A stretch of DNA of 64,000 bases from contig NZ_SBKQ01000006.1 in NCBI RefSeq assembly GCF_004122145.1, forward strand, positions 1 to 64,000. The letters run 5' to 3'. Under the pieces are notes generated by a model that was not told where the DNA came from, did no database searches, and worked only from the letters and a program-made list of their open reading frames with translations. The stretch comes from Flavobacterium piscinae. GTDB lineage: Bacteria; Bacteroidota; Bacteroidia; Flavobacteriales; Flavobacteriaceae. Position 1 is the stretch's first letter. Each line of letters starts with the position of its first letter. Shown here piece after piece: positions 19,175 through 28,488 of the stretch. Position numbers and translations under genes: made by a program.

Positions 19175-20575
19175 ATGACATTAATTAAATCAATTTCAGG
19201 AATCAGAGGAACCATTGGTGGAAAAGTAGGCGATAATTTAACTCCGGTGGATGCGGTAAAATTTGCTTCGGCGTACGGCACATTTTTAAAAGCGGGAGGC
19301 GGGAAGATGGAACCGGGAAGAAAGCTGAAAGTGGTGATTGGAAGAGATGCCCGAATTTCCGGTCCGATGATTCATAATTTAGTAGTAAATACATTGATTG
19401 GATTAGGCATTGATGTCATTGATTTAGGTCTTTCAACTACACCAACTGTTGAAATTGCTGTTCCCTTGGAAAAAGCAGATGGTGGAATTATTTTAACTGC
19501 TTCACACAATCCGAAACAATGGAATGCCTTAAAATTATTGAATGCAAAAGGTGAATTTTTAAGTGGTGCCGAGGGTGCAGTGATTTTAGAAATTGCAGAA
19601 GCAGAAGCCTTTGATTTTTCAGATGTGGATAGTTTAGGTGAAGTTATTGTTAATGATGCTTACATGGATATTCACATTGATGAAGTGTTGAATTTACCTT
19701 TAGTGGATGCCGAAGCAGTAGCGAAGCGAAAATTTAAAGTAGTGGTCGATGGTGTGAATTCTTCAGGCGGAGTTATCATTCCAAATTTATTGGAACAAAT
19801 GGGCGTGGAAGTCGTGAAATTGTATTGCGAACCAAACGGTCATTTTCCACACAATCCGGAACCCTTGAAAGAACATTTAGGTGATATTTGTGAGCTAGTG
19901 GTGAAGGAAAAAGCCGATTTTGGAATTGTGGTTGACCCGGATGTTGATCGATTGGCTTTTATTTCCAACGATGGTGAAATGTTTGGAGAAGAATATACCT
20001 TAGTGGCTGTGGCTGATTATGTGTTGAGTAAAACTCCGGGAAATACCGTTTCTAACATGTCTTCGTCAAGAGCATTACGTGATATTACCGAAAAACATAA
20101 CGGAAAATACCAAGCTAGTGCAGTAGGTGAAGTGAATGTGGTAGAATTGATGAAAGCAACCAACGCCATTATCGGTGGCGAAGGAAATGGCGGAATCATC
20201 TATCCGGAGTCGCATTATGGACGTGATAGTTTGGTAGGAGTGGCTTTATTTTTAACACATTTAGCGAGTTTGGATGTTACGGTAGCGGAACTTCGGGCTT
20301 CTTATCCGCAGTATTATATGAGTAAAAACAAAATTGAATTGACTCCGGAGATTGATGTGGATGCCATTTTGGTGGCGATGACCGCTAAATATGCACATGA
20401 ACAAATTTCTACCATTGATGGGGTAAAAATTGATTTTGCGACTGAATGGGTGCATTTGAGAAAGTCAAATACAGAGCCAATTATCAGAATTTATACCGAA
20501 GCTCCAACGCAAGCAGCAGCGGATGCACTGGCTTTGCGTATTATTGATGAAATTAAAGCGGTAATTTCTAAGTAA
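19175..20575 (+). CDS. glmM: Phosphohexomutase, probable phosphoglucosamine mutase
   Basis: The 466-residue enzyme belongs to the alpha-D-phosphohexomutase family. It has the phosphoserine loop TASHNP (about residue 111), a metal loop DPDVDRLAF in place of the usual DGDGDR, and a sugar-binding loop GGEGNGGIIYPE. The most likely role is glucosamine 6-phosphate to 1-phosphate for UDP-GlcNAc and cell wall synthesis; phosphomannomutase or phosphoglucomutase activity cannot be ruled out. Only one base separates it from the deformylase-like gene, so they form an operon. Confidence 0.85.
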   Translation: MTLIKSISGIRGTIGGKVGDNLTPVDAVKFASAYGTFLKAGGGKMEPGRKLKVVIGRDARISGPMIHNLVVNTLIGLGIDVIDLGLSTTPTVEIAVPLEKADGGIILTASHNPKQWNALKLLNAKGEFLSGAEGAVILEIAEAEAFDFSDVDSLGEVIVNDAYMDIHIDEVLNLPLVDAEAVAKRKFKVVVDGVNSSGGVIIPNLLEQMGVEVVKLYCEPNGHFPHNPEPLKEHLGDICELVVKEKADFGIVVDPDVDRLAFISNDGEMFGEEYTLVAVADYVLSKTPGNTVSNMSSSRALRDITEKHNGKYQASAVGEVNVVELMKATNAIIGGEGNGGIIYPESHYGRDSLVGVALFLTHLASLDVTVAELRASYPQYYMSKNKIELTPEIDVDAILVAMTAKYAHEQISTIDGVKIDFATEWVHLRKSNTEPIIRIYTEAPTQAAADALALRIIDEIKAVISK

Positions 20576-20576
20576 A

Positions 20577-21224
20577 ATGAAAAAATTCATTCGGATTTCT
20601 TTTTTATTGGTTTCGATGGCGACTTTTTCACAGAAGTTCACAAAAGAAGAACGCGACTTTATTTTGGCAGCTGATACCACCCAAATGTTTAAAGTCATAC
20701 AAATTACAGAACCGAATGAATTGAAAATTTTGAAAGCAGTTTCATCGGATATTCATCCAAAAGATAAATTGCTTCCGATTGTTGCGAAACGCATGTTTTT
20801 GGCCATGCGAGATCCCGAAAATCCGGGAATTGGTATTGCTGCTCCGCAAGTGGGTATTAATCGGAATTTATTTTGGGTGCAACGTTTTGATAAACCGGGA
20901 GAACCCTTTGAGTTTTATATTAATCCAAAAATTATTTGGCGTTCAGAATTACTTCGAAAAGGAATGGAAGGCTGTTTATCTATTCCCGAAGACCGAGGCG
21001 ACGTGTATCGCAATTATACGATTAAAGTCACTTATTTTGATTTAAAAGGAAATTTCAAAGAAGAAATTGTAGAGGGTTTTACAGCCGTTATTTTTCAACA
21101 TGAAGAAGATCATTTAAACGGAATCTTATTTACCGATAGAATTATTGAACAAGCGGGTTGGAATGTTCAATCCATTAATAATGATGCGAATTTGTTTTTG
21201 CGAAAAAAACTAAAACGCAATTAA
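20577..21224 (+). CDS. def: Peptide deformylase homologue with an N-terminal export signal
   Basis: All three deformylase motifs are intact: GIGIAAPQVG (84-93), EGCLSIP (131-137) and QHEEDH (174-179), so metal binding and catalysis should be possible. The surprise is the first 19 residues, KKFIRISFLLVSMATFSQ, which look like a signal peptide, followed by about 60 residues not found in housekeeping deformylases. An exported enzyme would meet no nascent formyl-methionine, so it may act on other formylated peptides; the housekeeping Def is presumably elsewhere. Its TAA overlaps the stop of the convergent repeat protein in a TTAA. Confidence 0.85.
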   Translation: MKKFIRISFLLVSMATFSQKFTKEERDFILAADTTQMFKVIQITEPNELKILKAVSSDIHPKDKLLPIVAKRMFLAMRDPENPGIGIAAPQVGINRNLFWVQRFDKPGEPFEFYINPKIIWRSELLRKGMEGCLSIPEDRGDVYRNYTIKVTYFDLKGNFKEEIVEGFTAVIFQHEEDHLNGILFTDRIIEQAGWNVQSINNDANLFLRKKLKRN

Positions 21225-21631
21225 TTTTCAAACTTAAAAAAGAAAAATACCACGGCAGCCCATTCCTTTTTGATGCCTTTTGCATAGCCAATGGTAGAAT
21301 AGCTATTGTTTTGAACCGTTCCGTCGTCTTTGATGTAACCTAAAGTAGAATAGTTGTTATTTTGAACCGTTCCGTTTTCTTTTACATAACCAACGGAGGA
21401 ATAATTATTGTTTTGAATGGTTCCGTCGTTTTTGATGTAACCGATTGTGGAATAATTACTGTTCTGAATCGTTCCGTTTTCTTTGATGTAACCAACCGTT
21501 CTGTAATTGCTGTCTTGAATAGTTCCGTCGTTTTTAATGTATCCAGTTGTGCCGTAATTGTTGTTTTGAATGGTTTGACCGATAGAAATCAAAGATGAAA
21601 AAAGAAGAAAAAGGATTATGAATTTTTTCAT
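21221..21631 (-). CDS. Secreted protein made of six 17-residue repeats
   Basis: The 136-residue protein has a signal peptide ending near SIGQ and then tandem 17-residue units of the form NNYSTxGYIKxDGTIQ, spanning almost the whole mature chain. The units alternate between KNDG and KENG, which suggests that a two-unit (102-bp) block was duplicated. The short C-terminus is WAAVVFFFFKFEN. The pattern suggests a beta-solenoid or stack, but I do not recognise a named family. It lies four bases after the PD40 gene on the same strand. Confidence 0.7.
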   Translation of the reverse strand: MKKFIILFLLFSSLISIGQTIQNNNYGTTGYIKNDGTIQDSNYRTVGYIKENGTIQNSNYSTIGYIKNDGTIQNNNYSSVGYVKENGTVQNNNYSTLGYIKDDGTVQNNSYSTIGYAKGIKKEWAAVVFFFFKFEN

Positions 21632-21635
21632 GATT

Positions 21636-22565
21636 TTAATTTTTTTCTAAAACGTCTTTCAATGAAACTTTATAAATTCTACTCAAACCGTTTTGGTATT
21701 TCTGAATTTCTGATTCAAATTCTTCAATAGTTTTGAAGGACTTTGTTGCGGGAAGGCTTCTTTTACTTGTAAAATATAACGTTTGGGTTGAAGCATCATA
21801 AAACGGACAATAGTCCATACTTTCTGAATTGAATTCTTTTAAATTGAATGATTTTTTCCAATTACCTTCATTATCTTTAAAACTAATATATAAATCACCA
21901 CTTCCCAAACCATCTGACGAGCCGTAAATTGTATAAATTAAAAAGGTCTCATCAGGTGAAATATATGCATTGAATTCGAAGCCTATGCTATTAATAGTTT
22001 CCTCTAAACGAACCGGAATTTTATAATTTTCACCATTCCAAACACTCATAAAAATATCATCTTTTCCCATGGATTTATCAGAATCAGAGGTGTAATAAAG
22101 GTTCTTATTGTTTGCTACGGTAGGATAAAATTCATCGGCAGTTGTGTTTATCGGACTTCCAACATTGATAGGAGAAGACCATTCACTTTTAGTGTTTTTT
22201 CGTTCGACATACCAAATATCAAAATCTTTTGGTTCTCCGCTTTCTGTCAAAGGTCGATTGGAAGCAAAATATAGTTTCAATCCATCAGTTGATAAAAAAG
22301 GTTCTAAATCTTTGTATTTTCCGGTAAACGAAACCAATTCCGGTTTGCTCCATTGTTCTTTTACTTTTTTTATATATGCAATAGCTGATAATTTTTCATT
22401 CGGACTCACTATTGAAAAGTAAGCTTCGTTTTGATTGGAAGAAATTGTAAAATCTCTTACGTGATGATAGTTCGAAAAGAATTCAAAAGCCGGTTCAACG
22501 TTGCTCTTTATTTGAGAAATAGCAATTGAAGAAATCAATAATAAAGGAAGTAGGTTTTTTGTCAT
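21636..22565 (-). CDS. Secreted PD40/TolB-like beta-propeller protein
   Basis: The 309-residue protein has a signal peptide (MTKNLLPLLLISSIAISQ) and several PD40 blades, recognisable from YFASNRP, DIWYVER, NLYYTSD, KDDIFMS and LYFTSKR. Such propellers occur in TolB and in OmpA-linked envelope proteins of Bacteroidota and mediate protein or glycan contacts. It is immediately followed by the 17-residue-repeat gene, so the two may work together at the cell surface. No catalytic residues are evident. Confidence 0.78.
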   Translation of the reverse strand: MTKNLLPLLLISSIAISQIKSNVEPAFEFFSNYHHVRDFTISSNQNEAYFSIVSPNEKLSAIAYIKKVKEQWSKPELVSFTGKYKDLEPFLSTDGLKLYFASNRPLTESGEPKDFDIWYVERKNTKSEWSSPINVGSPINTTADEFYPTVANNKNLYYTSDSDKSMGKDDIFMSVWNGENYKIPVRLEETINSIGFEFNAYISPDETFLIYTIYGSSDGLGSGDLYISFKDNEGNWKKSFNLKEFNSESMDYCPFYDASTQTLYFTSKRSLPATKSFKTIEEFESEIQKYQNGLSRIYKVSLKDVLEKN

Positions 22566-22687
22566 CTTTTAAAAGTTTAAAACGCACTAATCAAATGTAC
22601 TCTAATAATGGAATAAAAAATCTGATTTTTAAATAATTTAACAATCGAAGATCAATTGTTTTAAAGAGAGAAATTACCAAAAAAACG

Positions 22688-22695
22688 TATATTTG
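22688..22695 (+). promoter_or_regulatory. Candidate -7 element TATATTTG for the class V aminotransferase gene
   Basis: TATATTTG matches TAnnTTTG and lies 17 bases before the ATG at 22713; the nearest TTG is 29 bases upstream, outside the usual spacing. Confidence 0.4.
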
Positions 22696-22712
22696 TCCAA
22701 ATTATTTTTAGC

Positions 22713-24194
22713 ATGACTACAACGGAAGAAACCACTCAACTGGAATTATATTTTCAACAATTTCGTGAAAATATAATCGGGATTGATCAGGAATTTGTTT
22801 CGCCTTTTGGCAAGCAAAAAATGGTATATACCGATTGGACTGCCAGCGGAAGATTGTATCGTCCGATTGAAGAAAAATTGATGAATGAATTCGGTCCGTA
22901 TGTAGCAAACACCCACACTGAAACTACGATTTCCGGAACAGCAATGACGATGGCGTATCATCAAGCCAGAAACATCATCAAAAAGCATGTGAACGCCAAT
23001 GAAAATGATGTCTTGATTACGGATGGAACCGGAATGACCGGCGTAGTCAATAAGTTTCAACGTATATTAGGATTACGAGTTTCAGAGAATTTAAAAGAAT
23101 ATACCAACATTCCAACCGAGATTAAACCAATTGTTTTTATTTCACACATGGAACATCATTCCAATCAAACCTCTTGGTTGGAAACAATTGCCGATGTAGT
23201 TGTTATTCCTGCTGATGCTGAAGGACTTTTTTGTTTGAATGAATTTAAAAAGCTAGTTGAAAAATATAGCGATAGAAGTTTTAAAATTGCTTCCATCACT
23301 TCGTGTTCTAATGTTACCGGAATTAAAACACCTTATCACGAAGTAGCCAAAATTATGCACCAAAACAATGGGGTTTGTTTCGTTGATTTTGCCTGTTCCG
23401 GACCTTATGTTGAAATTGATATGCATCCCGATAATGAAAGTTATTTAGATGCAATTTTCTTCTCACCACATAAATTTTTAGGTGGTCCAGGAACATCGGG
23501 AGTGTTGGTTTTTAATAAAAACTTATATAAAAATAATGTACCGGATTGTCCCGGAGGCGGCACTGTTTCGTGGACAAATCCTTGGGGTGGACATAAGTAT
23601 ATCGATAATATAGAAGATCGAGAAGATGGTGGCACACCTGGTTTTTTGCAAGTTATTAAAACCGCTTTAGCCATTCAGTTAAAGGAAAAAATGGGGGTTC
23701 AGAATATTTTAGACAGAGAACACGAATTGGTGGATTATGTTTTTGAACAATTGGAATCGGTTGAGAATTTAACCATTTTAGCCAATCAACACAAAAATCG
23801 ATTAGGTGTCATTTCATTTTATATCAAAGATTTACATTTTAATTTAGGGGTAAAAATTTTGAATGATAAATTTGGCATTCAAACCCGAGGCGGTTGCAGT
23901 TGTGCCGGAACATACGGCCATTATTTATTACATGTGGATGAAGAAACTTCGAATGATTTAGTTTGTCAAATTACTTCAGGCGATTTAATCAAAAAACCGG
24001 GATGGATTCGAATGTCGATTCACCCAACCACCACAACGGAAGAAATAAAATTTGTGTGTGAAAGTATCAAACAATTAGCAGCAAATCATACAACTTGGGC
24101 TGATGAGTATGTATACGATGGAAAATCAAACAATTTCCGTCATAAAAACGATTTGGTTTTAGAAAAAGAAATGGTGAAGGGTTGGTTTTTGTAG
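22713..24194 (+). CDS. Class V PLP-dependent aminotransferase (cysteine desulfurase/selenocysteine lyase-like)
   Basis: The 493-residue protein has the class V fold: TDGTGMTG near the cofactor, DFACSGPY with the aspartate that contacts PLP, and SPHKFLGGPGTSG whose lysine forms the Schiff base. Near the C-terminus RGGCSCAGTYGH places cysteines where desulfurases carry the catalytic one. The chain is about 90 residues longer than SufS/IscS and is a distinct subgroup, so the substrate is open. It is monocistronic and convergent with the acyltransferase, with stops only one base apart. Confidence 0.82.
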   Translation: MTTTEETTQLELYFQQFRENIIGIDQEFVSPFGKQKMVYTDWTASGRLYRPIEEKLMNEFGPYVANTHTETTISGTAMTMAYHQARNIIKKHVNANENDVLITDGTGMTGVVNKFQRILGLRVSENLKEYTNIPTEIKPIVFISHMEHHSNQTSWLETIADVVVIPADAEGLFCLNEFKKLVEKYSDRSFKIASITSCSNVTGIKTPYHEVAKIMHQNNGVCFVDFACSGPYVEIDMHPDNESYLDAIFFSPHKFLGGPGTSGVLVFNKNLYKNNVPDCPGGGTVSWTNPWGGHKYIDNIEDREDGGTPGFLQVIKTALAIQLKEKMGVQNILDREHELVDYVFEQLESVENLTILANQHKNRLGVISFYIKDLHFNLGVKILNDKFGIQTRGGCSCAGTYGHYLLHVDEETSNDLVCQITSGDLIKKPGWIRMSIHPTTTTEEIKFVCESIKQLAANHTTWADEYVYDGKSNNFRHKNDLVLEKEMVKGWFL

Positions 24195-24195
24195 T

Positions 24196-25065
24196 TTATT
24201 TTACATACTTAAACCGCTTGTGCGTCCACAAATAATATTCCGGAGCTTCTAAAATAAGGGCTTCCAATTTTTTCATAAATAAGTCGGTAATTTCATAATT
24301 GGGAACACTTGTAGGATTTTCAGATAGAATTTCCAATTCGGCTTCATAAAAACCTCTTTTTACTTTTCGAATTCGCATGAAAACAATATTCATATCAAAT
24401 CGTTTCGAAAGCATTTCCGCTCCCGTTTGTAGTGGTGTTGAAACACCAAAAAAATTGCCCCAATGAAACGCTTTGGATACTTTAGGTGATTGGTCGCTGG
24501 CAAAACCATAAATGCCTAAATGTCCTTTTTTAAAGTTTTCCTCGATAGTAGGAATTGTCTCTTTGGTTGTAATTAAAGTAGCACCGAATTTAGAACGAAT
24601 ATCACGCACCAATTTGTCAAAATAACTATTGGCAATTTTCTTGTAAATGGCAAAACCCTGAAAACTAAAACTTTTATTCATCGAAATCGACCATTCATAG
24701 CTGGCATAATGTCCGGTCATTAAAGCAATACTTTTTCCTTTTTTTTCTAAATCTTTTATCACCTCTATGTTTTTGGTAATAAAGCGTTTATTCATTTCTT
24801 TATCTGAAATGGTTAGTGTTTTAATCATTTCTAAAAACAAATCACACAAATGATGATAGGACTTTTTTTCTATCTCCAACCGTTCTTTTGCAGTAAGATG
24901 CGGTAATGCAATTAATAAATTTTTTCGTACCGTTTTTTTTCGATAGCCTGCTACATGGTACATAATCACGAAAAAAAAGTCGGAGAGCAAATACAATACT
25001 CGAAAAGGTAACATGGAAATCATCCAAAGAAGGGGATAAATCAAAATAAAAGCGATGAATTGCAT
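24196..25065 (-). CDS. LpxL/HtrB-family lipid A acyltransferase
   Basis: The 289-residue protein has an N-terminal membrane anchor and the catalytic HX4E motif as GHYASYEW (about residue 118), followed by SDQSPK and a WGNFFG segment as in this family. LpxL-type enzymes add secondary acyl chains to lipid A at the inner membrane; some Bacteroidota members instead acylate aminolipids. It starts 104 bases from the divergent rhomboid gene. Confidence 0.87.
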   Translation of the reverse strand: MQFIAFILIYPLLWMISMLPFRVLYLLSDFFFVIMYHVAGYRKKTVRKNLLIALPHLTAKERLEIEKKSYHHLCDLFLEMIKTLTISDKEMNKRFITKNIEVIKDLEKKGKSIALMTGHYASYEWSISMNKSFSFQGFAIYKKIANSYFDKLVRDIRSKFGATLITTKETIPTIEENFKKGHLGIYGFASDQSPKVSKAFHWGNFFGVSTPLQTGAEMLSKRFDMNIVFMRIRKVKRGFYEAELEILSENPTSVPNYEITDLFMKKLEALILEAPEYYLWTHKRFKYVK

Positions 25066-25169
25066 GCCAAAAAATTTTTACAAATATACAGTAATTTCCA
25101 ATTTTATAAATCAAGCTTTAACAATTGGTAAAGAAACAATCCTTAATTTTACATTTTTAAAATAATAGT

Positions 25170-25811
25170 ATGAGTATCGCTTTAATTGTAATTATCGTAG
25201 CCAATGCATTAGTAAGTTTTAAAGCATTTGACGATCAGTTTTTTTTCCGAAAGTATGAGTTTCACATAGGTAGCATTCGTGCGGGAGAACACCTTCGAAT
25301 GATTACATCTGCTTTTTTGCATGTGGATATTGCCCATCTGGCATTTAACATGTTAACTTTATATTTTTTTGCTCCGGTAGTTATAAGTTTTTTAGGTACG
25401 CCTTCATTTTTAATGATTTATTTGGGAAGCTTATTGTGTGGCAACTTATTAACCTTACAATTTCACAAAGATGAATACCATTACAGAGCGGTTGGTGCAT
25501 CGGGAGCTGTTACCGGAATTTTGTATTCAGCTATTTTATTACAACCGGATATGAATTTGTATATGTTTTTTATTCCCATACCCATTCCGGCTTATATTTT
25601 TGGAATAGTTTATTTATTGTATTCTATTTATGGAATGAAATCCAGAACCGATAATATTGGGCACACTGCTCACTTTGGTGGTGCCATTGGAGGTTATTTG
25701 ATAACGCTTTCCAAAGAACCTCAAATGTTGACAGAAAATACGTTAATGGTTATTCTTTTGGCAATTCCGATTATTATTCTTTTTGTCTTGGCTAAAATGG
25801 GAAAGATTTAA
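25170..25811 (+). CDS. Rhomboid-family intramembrane serine protease
   Basis: The 213-residue protein has about six membrane spans. HLAFNMLTLYFF carries the HxxxN segment, VGASGAVTG the catalytic serine (GASG), and HTAHFGGAIGGY the catalytic histidine, so the dyad is complete. It would cut membrane proteins within the bilayer; the substrate is unknown. The length is the minimal bacterial form. It is followed after 57 bases by the SIMPL gene on the same strand. Confidence 0.9.
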   Translation: MSIALIVIIVANALVSFKAFDDQFFFRKYEFHIGSIRAGEHLRMITSAFLHVDIAHLAFNMLTLYFFAPVVISFLGTPSFLMIYLGSLLCGNLLTLQFHKDEYHYRAVGASGAVTGILYSAILLQPDMNLYMFFIPIPIPAYIFGIVYLLYSIYGMKSRTDNIGHTAHFGGAIGGYLITLSKEPQMLTENTLMVILLAIPIIILFVLAKMGKI

Positions 25812-25868
25812 AACGAATTACTTTTGGCATACAAATTGAAATAGACCAATGCAATAAATCAAAACAAT

Positions 25869-26555
25869 ATGAAAAAGTCAATGATTATCTTACTCACGTT
25901 AGTCGCAACGTCAATGAATGCACAAGAAAATAAACTCGTTCCGCAAATTTCTGTTTCCGGAGAAGGAAAGGTAAAAGTTACTCCGGACCAAGTTGTCATC
26001 AATCTAGGTGTCCAAAACACCGGTAAAGATGCTGCGGAAGTTAAAAAAATGAATGATGAAACGGTGGATAAAGTGGTGAAATACATCAAAAAATTTGGTA
26101 TTCCAACTTCCGATTTTCAAACCACAAATGTAAGTCTGTACAAATCGTATGATTATGAAAAAAAGAAACATAATTTTCAGGCATCGCAATCCATTACGAT
26201 TACTTTAAAAGATATCAAAAAATATGATGAATTAATGATGGGATTGGTTGATACGGGAATTAATAACATCACTGGTGTTGAATTTAAATCTTCCAAAATA
26301 GAAGAACACAAAGTAACTGCCAGAAAACAAGCCGTTTTGGATGCAAAGAAAAAAGCGGAAGATTTTGCAACAGCTTTGAATCAAAAAGTAGGTAAAGCGA
26401 TTTTGATTACGGATAATTCGCAACCAATGTATCAGCCACCAATGTATAGAAATGTAATGATGAAAGCAGAAGCAATGGATGCTATTCCTGAAACACTTGC
26501 CATTGGAGAAATCGAAATAATAACCAATGTGAATGTTAGTTTTTTGTTAGAATAA
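25869..26555 (+). CDS. SIMPL-domain (DUF541) periplasmic protein
   Basis: The 228-residue protein begins with a signal peptide ending at MNAQ. It then shows the SIMPL pattern ISVSGEGKVKVTPDQV, FQTTNVSLY, ITGVEFKSSK, and an ending IGEIEIITNVNVSFLLE. Members are periplasmic or outer membrane; a few have links to oxidative stress, but no reaction is known. It ends 20 bases before a clear terminator. Confidence 0.88.
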   Translation: MKKSMIILLTLVATSMNAQENKLVPQISVSGEGKVKVTPDQVVINLGVQNTGKDAAEVKKMNDETVDKVVKYIKKFGIPTSDFQTTNVSLYKSYDYEKKKHNFQASQSITITLKDIKKYDELMMGLVDTGINNITGVEFKSSKIEEHKVTARKQAVLDAKKKAEDFATALNQKVGKAILITDNSQPMYQPPMYRNVMMKAEAMDAIPETLAIGEIEIITNVNVSFLLE

Positions 26556-26575
26556 AATGACAAAACATAAATATT

Positions 26576-26609
26576 AAACCACGAACTCAATTGAATTCGT
26601 GGTTTTTTT
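26576..26609 (+). terminator. Terminator after the SIMPL gene
   Basis: AAACCACGAA (26576-26585) pairs with TTCGTGGTTT and runs into seven T. It lies between convergent genes. Confidence 0.82.
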
Positions 26610-26616
26610 ATACAAA

Positions 26617-28488
26617 TTATTCTGAAATCTGTTTTTTCAAATGTTCACTATCCCACGCATGGTCAGAAGCTGAAAAATTGATGTGTAAATCATTTTTAAG
26701 CAATTGTTCCTGCATTTCAATTTCATCTTTTACGGTGGCTAAGTAAGCCATTTTATCGTGGCGTTTGGCAGCAAGTTTACGAATGGCTGCCTCATCATAT
26801 TTAATAAATCGCTGCCCTTGACGTGTGGCAGAATATTTTCGATGTCCCAATTGTGTCAAAGCATCCACACCTAAATGGACCGCAGTATACAATGTCTCCC
26901 GATAAATTTTAGTTACACCATGATCAATTAATTCGTAGGCATCCACGCGGTTTCTGGCTCGGGTTAAAATATTTAAATGTGGAAAGTGTTTCCGTAAACT
27001 TTCAACTACACTTAAATTGACTTCCGGGTTGTCAATGGCGGCAATGAATATTTTTGCCTCTTCAGCACCGGCTGCTTTTAATAATTCTAAACGCGTGGCA
27101 TCACCGTAATATACTTTAAAACCCATTTTACGAAGTAAATCTACCCGATCTGAATCGTGGTCCAAAATGGTTGCATTTACACCGTTAGCTCGCAACAAAC
27201 GACCAATCGTACTGCCAAAATGACCAAAACCTGCAATAATAACCTCGTTTTGTTCATCTATTTCATCGTGTTTTCTCACTTCTTTTTCTTTTACTCCAAA
27301 ATAAGGGTCAATCCATTTTTCATTTATTAAAAGTAAAAAGGGTGTGGATAACATGCTCAAAGCAATAATGGCCATCATTTGATTGGCTAATATATTGGGT
27401 AAAATATTCAATTGCATGGAGAAACTCAGAATCACAAATCCAAATTCACCGGCTTGACTTAATCCAAAGGAGAATAGAAAATTTTGGTCGCTACTTTTTT
27501 TATACACTTTTCCTATGCCGAACAGCACTAAAAATTTCACTGCAGTTAGGATGGCACCAAATACTAATATAAAAGTTGGATTATCAATAATTAATTTAAA
27601 ATTGATGGAAGCTCCCACACCAATAAAAAATAAACCTAAAAGTAATCCTTTAAAAGGGGCAATATCACCTTCTAATTCGTGTCTGAATTCAGAATTTGCC
27701 AATACTACACCGGCTAAAAATGCTCCAAGTGCCGGACTCAATCCGACTAATTGCATTAAATACGAAACGGCTACCACTAATAATAGGGCAGAGGCGGTAA
27801 ACAATTCCTGCAAACGGGTTTTGGCTACCATTCTGAGAACCGGAATGATAATTAATCTTCCACTAAAATATACGGCAACGATGGTGAAAATAACAATCAG
27901 GGTTTGTATCCAAGCATCAAAATCTGCAATCAAAGAAGTGTGCAAATTATCAGTTTCTACATGGCTTCCGGATACCATTAACGGAATGATTGCCAAAATC
28001 GGAATCACAGCAATATCTTGAAAAAGTAATACGGCAAAAGAGGATCTTCCCATCGAGGTTTGCGAAAGCCCTTTTTCTTTTAAGGTTTGTAAAACAATGG
28101 CTGTGGAGGAAAGTGAAAGTGCCAATGCAATTACCACAGTAGTTTGCCAAGACCAATCTAAAAACAATTGACAAAGTATAAATATGGTAAACGCACTTCC
28201 AATCAATTGCATCGAACCCATCCCGAGTATAAATTTCCGCATCTTCCAGAACTTATAAGGATCTAATTCTAAACCGATTAAAAATAGCATCATGACCACA
28301 CCGAACTCGGCAAAGTGCATAATATCTTGACCTTCTGCACCAATAAATCCTAACACAAACGGACCTATAAAAATTCCGGCAAACAGATAGCCTAAGATGG
28401 AACTTAGTCCTAATTTTTTTGCAATCGGAACACACACAATGGCCGACGTTAAATAGATGATGGCTTGTACAAAAAATCCGTTATCCAT
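26617..28488 (-). CDS. CPA2-family K+/H+ antiporter with RCK domain (KefB/KefC-like)
   Basis: The 623-residue protein has about 12 membrane spans of the CPA2 exchanger fold (IGLELDP, LSLSSTAIV, ALGAFLAGVVLANS). A cytoplasmic TrkA-N/RCK domain follows, with Rossmann motif GFGHFGSTIGR (about residue 405) and DHDSDR. KefB/C release potassium while acidifying the cell during electrophile stress and are held shut by glutathione. The partner oxidoreductase sits directly upstream with an eight-base overlap, matching the kefF-kefC and kefG-kefB layout. Confidence 0.9.
   Translation of the reverse strand: MDNGFFVQAIIYLTSAIVCVPIAKKLGLSSILGYLFAGIFIGPFVLGFIGAEGQDIMHFAEFGVVMMLFLIGLELDPYKFWKMRKFILGMGSMQLIGSAFTIFILCQLFLDWSWQTTVVIALALSLSSTAIVLQTLKEKGLSQTSMGRSSFAVLLFQDIAVIPILAIIPLMVSGSHVETDNLHTSLIADFDAWIQTLIVIFTIVAVYFSGRLIIIPVLRMVAKTRLQELFTASALLLVVAVSYLMQLVGLSPALGAFLAGVVLANSEFRHELEGDIAPFKGLLLGLFFIGVGASINFKLIIDNPTFILVFGAILTAVKFLVLFGIGKVYKKSSDQNFLFSFGLSQAGEFGFVILSFSMQLNILPNILANQMMAIIALSMLSTPFLLLINEKWIDPYFGVKEKEVRKHDEIDEQNEVIIAGFGHFGSTIGRLLRANGVNATILDHDSDRVDLLRKMGFKVYYGDATRLELLKAAGAEEAKIFIAAIDNPEVNLSVVESLRKHFPHLNILTRARNRVDAYELIDHGVTKIYRETLYTAVHLGVDALTQLGHRKYSATRQGQRFIKYDEAAIRKLAAKRHDKMAYLATVKDEIEMQEQLLKNDLHINFSASDHAWDSEHLKKQISE

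Noticed and set aside
21221-21631. 51-bp repeats as a CRISPR array or noncoding repeat
   Set aside because: The repeats are an uninterrupted reading frame with a signal peptide and conserved residues, so they are coding.
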